From Thiobacillus sp. (lineage in GTDB: Bacteria > Pseudomonadota > Gammaproteobacteria > Burkholderiales > Thiobacillaceae), in the NCBI GenBank assembly GCA_011391285.1, contig JAABQU010000037.1, forward strand, positions 1 to 6,081: a stretch of DNA of 6,081 nt. Reading direction: 5' to 3'. The translations under genes and the position numbers were made by a program. Below, in pieces: positions 1-5,151 of the stretch. Position 1 is the stretch's first letter. Each line of letters starts with the position of its first letter. The notes under the pieces are model-generated. The model was given only the letters and a program-made list of their open reading frames with translations. It was not told the origin of the DNA and made no database searches.

Positions 1-420
1 GCGGTGTGCCAGGCGCCCGAGGCCGCCCCCAAGCTGCTGGCTGCCGGCGCCGACAAGGTGGTGGATCCCTACGAGATCAGCGGCGCCCGGGTGCACGAAC
101 TGATCCAGCGTCCGGAAGTGGTGGATCTGCTGGAGCAGACCGTGTTCGGCCTGCAGGACCTCAACGTGGCCGAAATCACCATCCCGCGCCACTCCTGGCT
201 GCACGGCGTGCACCTCTCGGGTCTCAAAAAGGTGATGACGCAGAACCTCCTCCTGCTCGGGGTGGTGGATCTGGAACGCGGCAAGGATCTCATCTTCAGC
301 ACTCGCGGTATCGACCACAGGCTGGATTTCGATGACGTGCTGGTGGTGATCGGCGCCCGCAGCGAGATCGGTGCCTTCCGCGCATTGATCGAGCAGGCGA
401 CACCGCCGCCGAGCGCTTAA
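1..420 (+). CDS. RCK/TrkA-type NAD-binding potassium channel or transport regulator, C-terminal fragment
   Basis: The reading frame is open from base 1 and stops at 418-420; 139 residues are visible and the 5' end lies outside the window. The first ~35 visible residues contain GADKVVDPYEISG followed by a helix ending in a 'RPEVVDLL' element, which is typical of the end of an RCK_N (TrkA-N, Rossmann) domain. The rest, from about 'LNVAEITIP' to 'VLVVIGARSEIGAF', fits an RCK_C (TrkA_C) domain: a beta-rich module with a 'W-L-x-G-V-x-L' turn and a terminal 'D-D-V-L-V-V-I-G' strand. In this family the N domain binds NAD(H) or nucleotides and the C domain binds a regulatory ligand, gating K+ flux through a two-helix channel or a Trk/Ktr partner at the inner membrane. 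Whether transmembrane helices precede it cannot be seen, so a fused channel and a stand-alone regulator remain equally open. No obvious terminator follows. Confidence 0.8.
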   Translation, partial: AVCQAPEAAPKLLAAGADKVVDPYEISGARVHELIQRPEVVDLLEQTVFGLQDLNVAEITIPRHSWLHGVHLSGLKKVMTQNLLLLGVVDLERGKDLIFSTRGIDHRLDFDDVLVVIGARSEIGAFRALIEQATPPPSA

Positions 421-623
421 AACAAAGCCTTATCCGGACCTTGTGTTGGGCGAGAGCGATCGTCATTTGTTGGCACGCATTCAAATTTTCAACCAGCAAG
501 CCGTTAATGTCTTGGCTGACACCCTTGGTCTTTGGTAATGCCGGGCAATGCCTCAGCAGGCCGAATGACTGGATTGGCAATAAAGGTCATATCAACGCAT
601 CTATCCGTAGGGGATTTCTGGCC
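421..623. other. Non-coding gap and leader upstream of the sulfur-uptake genes
   Basis: This 203-base gap is about 49% G+C by hand count, against well over 60% in the flanking genes, as expected for a regulatory region. The transporter's frame stays open upstream to an ATG at 441, but the peptide it would add is hydrophilic and family-unlike, so I treat it as untranslated. Weak sigma70-like candidates are TTGGCT (512-517) with GGTAAT (534-539), spacer 16, and TTGGCA (574-579) with CATCTA (598-603), spacer 18. Neither is convincing alone. A near-direct repeat, GTAATGCC/GCAATGCC at 535-542 and 545-552, has a ten-base period. No rho-independent terminator is evident after the upstream gene. Confidence 0.5.
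609..614 (+). promoter_or_regulatory. Ribosome binding site that fixes the transporter start
   Basis: AGGGGA lies nine bases before the ATG at 624. It supports that start over the upstream in-frame ATG at 441, because the first transmembrane helix begins directly after 624. Confidence 0.65.
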
Positions 624-1736
624 ATGGAACAAGGCTATCTGCTGATCATCGCCAGCTCGCTCGCCATCGGGCTCACTGCGGGTTTTGTCATGCATCGCGC
701 GGATTTCTGCGTAACGGCTTCGTTCCGTGACATGTTCCTGTTCCGCGATTTTTTCCTGATTCGCCAGATGGTCCTGCTGGTCGTCATCAGCATGGCGCTG
801 TTCGAAATTGGCCGGCAGGCCAACGTCATCACGCTCTATCCCTTCCCCCTGCTCGGTGCGCCGTCGCTGGCCAACGCTGCTGGCGGCTTCATCTTCGGCA
901 TTGGCATGGTGCTGGCCGGCGGCTGCGTCGTCGGCAGCCTGTACAAGATGGGCGGCGGCAGCACCGCCAGCGCGCTGGCCTTCGCCGGCATGCTCGCCGG
1001 TTCGGCGGCTTACGCCGAAATCCATCCGCAGTGGAGCGCCTTCACCAAGTCCACCGTGCTGCTCAAGGATGCGATCACCGTGCCGCAATGGCTGGGGGTA
1101 TCGCCGGCAGCCCTGCTGCTGCCGCTCGCGGCGGGCGGCGGCATCTGGCTTGTTCGTGAATTCCGCGCCGGCCGCATGAGTCGCCCCGGGTTCGCCAAGG
1201 GCCATCTGGCGCCTTGGCGTGCGGCCGTCATCCTCGCGCTGCTGGGCTTTTCCTCGTATGTCGTGATCGGCATGCCGATGGGCATCACCACCAGCTATTC
1301 CAAGTTCGGCGCGGTCATCGAGTCGCTGTTCGCACCCGCGCACGTCGAGCACCTGGCTTATTTCTCGCTGCAGCCGCTCAACTACACGCCGCCCTTTTCC
1401 GACCATGCAATTCAGGGCGGGCCGGGGCCCAGGCTGGACGCCATCGCCGCAATCCAGTACCCATTGATTTTCGGCATCATCGGTGGCGCCATGGTCTCGG
1501 CGCTGCGGCTGGGCGAGTGGCGGCTGCAGTGGCGCCTGCCGCGCCGTCAGTTGCTGTCCGCGCTCAGTGGCGGGCTGTTGCTCGGGCTGGCTGCGCGCAT
1601 GGCGCCATCGTGCAACGTCTGGCACCTGTGGGGCGGGGTGCCGATTCTCGCGCTGCAGAGCCTGCTGTTCGTGGCCGGCCTGTTGCCCGGCACCTGGGTC
1701 GGCGCCTGCCTGCTCACGCGATTCGTGGTACGGTGA
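624..1736 (+). CDS. YeeE/YedE-family (DUF395) sulfur-compound transporter, inner membrane
   Basis: The 370-residue protein has about nine hydrophobic segments (roughly 4-24, 46-64, 82-102, 115-132, 158-178, 200-216, 277-297, 310-326 and 338-362). It carries the family signatures in order: HRADFC (residues 24-29), GIGMVLAGGC with Cys101, the mid-protein GMPMGITTS (216-224), and APSCNVWHLWGG with Cys330. YeeE/TsuA proteins import thiosulfate through a chain of cysteines, and a TusA-like carrier (TsuB/YeeD) takes the sulfur inside. Here a TusA-like gene begins six bases downstream, which supports that role. Only four cysteines are present (29, 101, 330 and 362) and none lies between 102 and 329. 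As I recall, the characterised thiosulfate transporter has a third functional cysteine in its second half, so the substrate may differ. A hydrophilic stretch at about 228-275 separates the two halves. The family call is firm and the substrate is inferred; selenium-compound transport is an alternative used by other family members. Confidence 0.88.
   Translation: MEQGYLLIIASSLAIGLTAGFVMHRADFCVTASFRDMFLFRDFFLIRQMVLLVVISMALFEIGRQANVITLYPFPLLGAPSLANAAGGFIFGIGMVLAGGCVVGSLYKMGGGSTASALAFAGMLAGSAAYAEIHPQWSAFTKSTVLLKDAITVPQWLGVSPAALLLPLAAGGGIWLVREFRAGRMSRPGFAKGHLAPWRAAVILALLGFSSYVVIGMPMGITTSYSKFGAVIESLFAPAHVEHLAYFSLQPLNYTPPFSDHAIQGGPGPRLDAIAAIQYPLIFGIIGGAMVSALRLGEWRLQWRLPRRQLLSALSGGLLLGLAARMAPSCNVWHLWGGVPILALQSLLFVAGLLPGTWVGACLLTRFVVR
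1732..1736 (+). promoter_or_regulatory. Ribosome binding site of the TusA-like gene, overlapping the upstream stop codon
   Basis: GGTGA includes the transporter's TGA stop and sits six bases before the ATG at 1743. This arrangement implies translational coupling of transporter and carrier. Confidence 0.55.
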
Positions 1737-1742
1737 CGCTTC

Positions 1743-1985
1743 ATGACGCAGACCATCGACATCGATATCCGGGGCCAGATCTGCCCGTCCTGCCTGCTGC
1801 TGGCATTGAAGGAACTCAACCATCACGGTGCGGCGGTACGCGCCGGCAGCGCTGAAATTGTGGTGACGACCGATGACCGCCAGGCCACGGCCACCATTCC
1901 CGCCACGGCGGATCGCATGGGCTTTCGCACCGAGGTCACCCGTCTGGATGGCAGCTACCGCATCCGGATCTTCGGCGTCACCTGA
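1743..1985 (+). CDS. TusA-like small sulfur-carrier protein with a CPSC motif
   Basis: This 80-residue cytosolic protein matches the TusA/SirA/YeeD fold in length and layout. It has an N-terminal strand IDIDIRGQ, then the active-site turn ICPSC at residues 13-17 leading into helix LLLALKELN, a second strand EIVVTTDD, a helix near 'TADRMGF' and a C-terminal strand YRIRIFG. Cys14 aligns with the persulfide-forming cysteine of TusA. The family normally has CPxP; here the proline three positions later is Cys17, which makes a CxxC. TusA-type proteins carry sulfane sulfur between sulfurtransferases, and those next to YeeE receive it from the transporter. The gene is coupled to the transporter (six-base gap) and is followed after 27 bases by the c-di-GMP enzyme. 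Direct sulfur relay is inferred from context; a thiol-disulfide role for the CxxC is an open alternative. Confidence 0.85.
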   Translation: MTQTIDIDIRGQICPSCLLLALKELNHHGAAVRAGSAEIVVTTDDRQATATIPATADRMGFRTEVTRLDGSYRIRIFGVT

Positions 1986-2012
1986 ACGCCTGCACTGGCC
2001 CAGCCATCCAGC

Positions 2013-4217
2013 ATGTCAAACAAAGACGCCATTCCCTATATCCGCGCCAAGCTCGACCAGCTGCTGGCGGTGATGGGCACCCTGCCGCTGCGGCCCGAGG
2101 AGCTCGACGACGCCACGCTGCTTGAGCTGGACCCCATCGGCATCGTCGCCGAATCGTTCGCGCAGATGATTACCCATCTCAACGAGACCAACCATCGCCT
2201 TAACCTCGCTACTGACGAGATCCGCGCGATCTTTGATACCCTGGGCGCCGCCGTGGTCGTGCTCGACCTCGACGACCGGGTCGAAGACTGCAATCGTCGC
2301 GCCCTCGACTGGTTTTTCGGTGGCAGCGAGCGGGCGCAGATTATCGGGCGCCCGGCGAACGCGGTGTGCAACTGTACCGACGCGCTGGTCAATGTTCGCG
2401 AGGTCGCCGATGGCACCTGCCACGTCGTCAACCTGCATGGCCAGGACGTGCAGGTGGTCGCCTCCAGGATTTTCGATGAGTCCGGCCAGCATGCCAAGAC
2501 CGTCATGCTGTTTACCGACATCACCCGGCAGATGGAAAACGAACGCCATCTGCAACTCTATGCCAAGGTCTTCAGCCATGTCGGCGAGGGTATTCTGATT
2601 ACCGATGTCAACAACCGCGTGATCGAAGTCAACGCAGCGGTTTCGCGCATCACTGGTTACGACCGCGAAGAGTTGATTGGCGCGACGCCGAGCATCCTCA
2701 AGTCGGACCTGCATGAGCCGGATTTCTTTGAAGAATTGTGGTGCACGCTGCGTGATAAAGGGCTTTGGCACGGCGAGATGCTCGACCGGGCGCGTGATGG
2801 CCGCATTTTGCCCTTGCTGCAAACCATCAGTGAAGTGCGTGACGCCCAGGGCACCCTGACGCACCACATCTCGGTCATGACCGACATCTCGTCGCTCAAG
2901 GAAACCCAGACCCGGCTGGATTTCCTGGCGCATCACGATGCGCTGACCGAACTGCCCAACCGCCTGTTGCTGAGCGACCGGCTGCACCATGACATCGAAC
3001 GCGCCCAGCGCGACGGCCAGATCATTGCCCTGCTCTTCATCGACCTCGATCATTTCAAGAACATCAATGACAGTCTTGGCCACCAGATCGGCGACCTGTT
3101 GCTGATCGAAGCCGCGCGCCGGCTCAGGAGCCTGGTGCGCCAGGTCGATACCGTCGCCCGGCTGGGCGGCGACGAGTTTGTGGTGTTGATGGAGGGCAAT
3201 GCGACGCACACTGCTGCGGTGAGCCTGGCCGACAAGATAGTGGCTGCCTTCAAGCAGCCATTCGCGGTCAATGGCATCGATCTGTATGTGGGCTGCAGCA
3301 TCGGCGTCACGCTCTATCCCGAAGACGGCACCGATGCCGTCACCCTGCTGAAGAACGCCGATACGGCGATGTACCGCGCCAAGGATGCCGGCCGTGACGG
3401 CCATGTGCGCTACAGCGCTGAATTGTCCGAGGCGATGCGCAGCAAAGTCGAGCTCGACAATGCGTTGCGCACCGCCGTGCGGGACGGCGGCTTCGAGCTG
3501 CACTATCAACCCATCGTGGACATTACCCGCGGCAAAGTCATCGCCTGCGAGGCGTTGATCCGCTGGCCCAACGGACCGGCCGACGCACGCACGCCGGACT
3601 GTTTCATCCCGGTGGCCGAAAAAACGCGCCTGATCGTGCCGCTCGGCGAATGGATTTTGCGCGAGTCGCTGGCGCGCATGGTTGCCTGGCAAGCAGATGG
3701 TCTCGAGCTCGACTACATCTCGGTCAACATCTCGGCCGTGCAACTGGCGCAGCCGGATTTTCCCGATCGCATCATCGCGCTGCTGCAGGAAAGTGGCGTT
3801 CCCGGCCGGCAACTGCAGATCGAGTTGACCGAGAACATGCTGATGCGCGACATCGAGTTGTGTTCCCGGGTGCTGGCGCATTTGCGCGAGTACGGCATCC
3901 GCGTCGCCATCGACGATTTTGGTACCGGATATTCTTCGCTGTCCTATCTGAAGCAGTTGCCGATCGACAACCTCAAGATCGACCGCTCGTTTGTGCAGGA
4001 CATTCCGGGTGACGCCAACGATTGCGCCATTGCGGCGGCCGTCATCGGGCTTGCCAAGACGCTTGGGCTGGACGCCATTGCCGAAGGCATCGAAACCCGC
4101 GAGCAGCTGGACTACCTGGTGCGGATCGGCTGCGACAAGGTGCAGGGCTTTCTGCATTCGAAGCCGGTATCGGCGGACAACTTCGCTGCTTTTGTGGTCG
4201 ACTTCCAGCCGTCCTGA
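2013..4217 (+). CDS. Soluble PAS-PAS-GGDEF-EAL cyclic di-GMP synthase/phosphodiesterase
   Basis: The 734-residue protein has no signal peptide or membrane helix. It has an N-terminal helical region (1-68), PAS1 (about 69-170), PAS2 (about 183-295), GGDEF (about 298-465) and EAL (about 480-730). The diguanylate cyclase signature GGDEF is intact at 385-389, and an RxxD inhibitory site (Arg376-Asp379) lies the usual five residues before it. The EAL side keeps QP (499-500), EAL (513-515), Asn572, Glu604, DDFGTG (634-639), Lys655, the EGIET block at 691-695 and Gln711, the metal- and substrate-binding set of active phosphodiesterases. Both making and breaking c-di-GMP are therefore possible, with PAS ligands presumably deciding. 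PAS1 contains Cys93, Cys119, Cys121 and Cys136. PAS2 has the common 'GLWHGE' element with Trp252. The start at 2013 has no clear ribosome binding site; ATG 2073 (residue 21) is an alternative. The gene lies 27 bases after the TusA-like gene and may be co-transcribed. Confidence 0.93.
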   Translation: MSNKDAIPYIRAKLDQLLAVMGTLPLRPEELDDATLLELDPIGIVAESFAQMITHLNETNHRLNLATDEIRAIFDTLGAAVVVLDLDDRVEDCNRRALDWFFGGSERAQIIGRPANAVCNCTDALVNVREVADGTCHVVNLHGQDVQVVASRIFDESGQHAKTVMLFTDITRQMENERHLQLYAKVFSHVGEGILITDVNNRVIEVNAAVSRITGYDREELIGATPSILKSDLHEPDFFEELWCTLRDKGLWHGEMLDRARDGRILPLLQTISEVRDAQGTLTHHISVMTDISSLKETQTRLDFLAHHDALTELPNRLLLSDRLHHDIERAQRDGQIIALLFIDLDHFKNINDSLGHQIGDLLLIEAARRLRSLVRQVDTVARLGGDEFVVLMEGNATHTAAVSLADKIVAAFKQPFAVNGIDLYVGCSIGVTLYPEDGTDAVTLLKNADTAMYRAKDAGRDGHVRYSAELSEAMRSKVELDNALRTAVRDGGFELHYQPIVDITRGKVIACEALIRWPNGPADARTPDCFIPVAEKTRLIVPLGEWILRESLARMVAWQADGLELDYISVNISAVQLAQPDFPDRIIALLQESGVPGRQLQIELTENMLMRDIELCSRVLAHLREYGIRVAIDDFGTGYSSLSYLKQLPIDNLKIDRSFVQDIPGDANDCAIAAAVIGLAKTLGLDAIAEGIETREQLDYLVRIGCDKVQGFLHSKPVSADNFAAFVVDFQPS

Positions 4218-4298
4218 CAAAACGTCTCCGACCACGCGCCCTTTTGTATTGGGTGGCTTTTCGGTAGGCTTCGCGCTAATCCTGCGAAAATCGATCCC
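4218..4298. other. Short intergenic gap before the ATPase-metA pair
   Basis: These 81 bases separate the c-di-GMP gene from the next cluster. I see no convincing terminator, no good -35/-10 pair and no Shine-Dalgarno sequence before the ATG at 4299. The gap does hold a short imperfect inverted repeat just before the start codon, listed separately. A promoter here is likely from the layout but cannot be placed. Confidence 0.4.
4258..4290 (+). repeat. Imperfect inverted repeat just upstream of the ATPase start
   Basis: TTTTCG (4258-4263) is complementary to CGAAAA (4285-4290). After a small internal loop, AGG (4266-4268) pairs with CCT (4281-4283), leaving a 12-base apical loop. The stem ends eight bases before the ATG, so in RNA it could affect initiation. 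It is short and rich in A-U pairs and may be chance. Confidence 0.25.
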
Positions 4299-5150
4299 AT
4301 GCATTTCACCCCTGAGTCCTTCCGCGCCTGGCCGACCAAGCGTGTCACCCTGTTGGGTATGTCCGGTGTTGGCAAAACGCACATCTCCTCCATGCTGCGT
4401 GGCCACGACTGGTTCCATTTTTCCGGCGACTACCGCATTGGCACGCGCTATCTCGACGAACCGATTCTGGACATCATCAAGCAGCAGGCGATGCAGGTGC
4501 CGTTTCTGCGCGATCTGCTGCGCAATGACTGGATCGACATCAAGAACAACATCAAAATTCACGACCTCGGCCCAGTGCTCACCTTCGTCGGCAAGCTGGG
4601 CGGACCGGAGTGGGGTGGCTTGTCGCTCGACGAGTTCTCGCGCCGCCAGGCGGCGTACCGCGACGCCGAAATCGCCGCCATGCGCGACGTCCCAGAGTTC
4701 ATCCGCAAGGGCCAGGAAATCTACGGCTACCCGCACTTCGTCAACGACGTCGGCGGCAGCCTGTGCGAGCTGGACGAGCCCGGCGTGGTCGAGCTGCTGG
4801 CCGGGCACACGCTGATTCTCTATATCCAGACCACCACGCGCGAGGAAGAAGATACGCTGATCAAGCGCGCACAGTCCGACCCCAAGCCGCTGTATTTCCG
4901 CCCGGCCTTCCTCGCCGAGCAGCTTCCGGTTTACCTCAAGGAAAAAGGCCTGGATTACGTGGCGCAGATCGAACCCAACGATTTTGCGCGCTGGGTGTTC
5001 CCGCGACTGTTCCATTCGCGCATTCCGCGCTACGAAGCAATTGCCAGGCCGCACGGCTACACCGTGACTTCGCAGGAAGTGGCGCAGGTGCGTGATGAGC
5101 ACGATTTCCTGGCACTGCTGGAAACCGCCATCGCGCGCAAGGGAAGCTGA
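4299..5150 (+). CDS. Uncharacterised P-loop ATPase/kinase-like protein paired with metA
   Basis: This 283-residue soluble protein opens with a hydrophobic strand and a Walker A loop, GMSGVGKT, at residues 20-27. A distinctive 'FSGDYRIGTRYL' stretch (41-52) follows. An N-D-V-G-G turn at 149-153 could supply the Walker B acidic residue (Asp150), though this is not certain. A strand 'LILYIQTT' (172-179) is followed by a charged helix and 'KRAQSDPKPLYF', which resembles the nucleotide-binding lid region of small-molecule kinases such as shikimate or gluconate kinase. I cannot name a substrate. The start is fixed by the Walker A loop: the next in-frame Met is residue 21, inside it. No Shine-Dalgarno sequence precedes the ATG. 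The stop is one base before the metA start, so the two are almost surely co-translated, and a role linked to methionine or sulfur metabolism is inferred from context alone. A kinase, a GTPase-like switch protein or a chaperone-type ATPase all remain possible. Confidence 0.8.
   Translation: MHFTPESFRAWPTKRVTLLGMSGVGKTHISSMLRGHDWFHFSGDYRIGTRYLDEPILDIIKQQAMQVPFLRDLLRNDWIDIKNNIKIHDLGPVLTFVGKLGGPEWGGLSLDEFSRRQAAYRDAEIAAMRDVPEFIRKGQEIYGYPHFVNDVGGSLCELDEPGVVELLAGHTLILYIQTTTREEEDTLIKRAQSDPKPLYFRPAFLAEQLPVYLKEKGLDYVAQIEPNDFARWVFPRLFHSRIPRYEAIARPHGYTVTSQEVAQVRDEHDFLALLETAIARKGS
5139..5144 (+). promoter_or_regulatory. Ribosome binding site of metA inside the end of the ATPase gene
   Basis: AAGGGA lies within the last codons of the upstream gene, seven bases before the ATG at 5152. 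It supports that start and translational coupling of the two genes. Confidence 0.6.
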
Positions 5151-5151
5151 C

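Noticed and set aside
470..486. A sigma54-like promoter: TTGGCACG matches the -24 element exactly
   Set aside because: The bases ten positions later that should be the essential GC of the -12 element read AA, so the site is unlikely to function.
441..623. A longer N-terminus for the transporter starting at ATG 441
   Set aside because: The 61 added residues are unlike the family, the region is about half G+C, and a good ribosome binding site and the first membrane helix both point to ATG 624.
504..1826. A 440-codon open frame on the minus strand opposite the transporter
   Set aside because: The low-complexity Gln/Arg/Asp/Ala composition is the mirror of a hydrophobic membrane protein; there is no domain or plausible start context.
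2073..2075. Alternative start for the c-di-GMP protein at residue 21
   Set aside because: Neither start has a strong ribosome binding site; the upstream ATG gives a coherent N-terminal helix and a short gap to the preceding gene, so it is preferred but not certain.
4232..4261. A possible rho-independent terminator: CCAC...CCC paired with GGGTGG followed by CTTTT
   Set aside because: Pairing needs a three-base bulge in a short stem and the T run is only four bases after a C; too weak to call.
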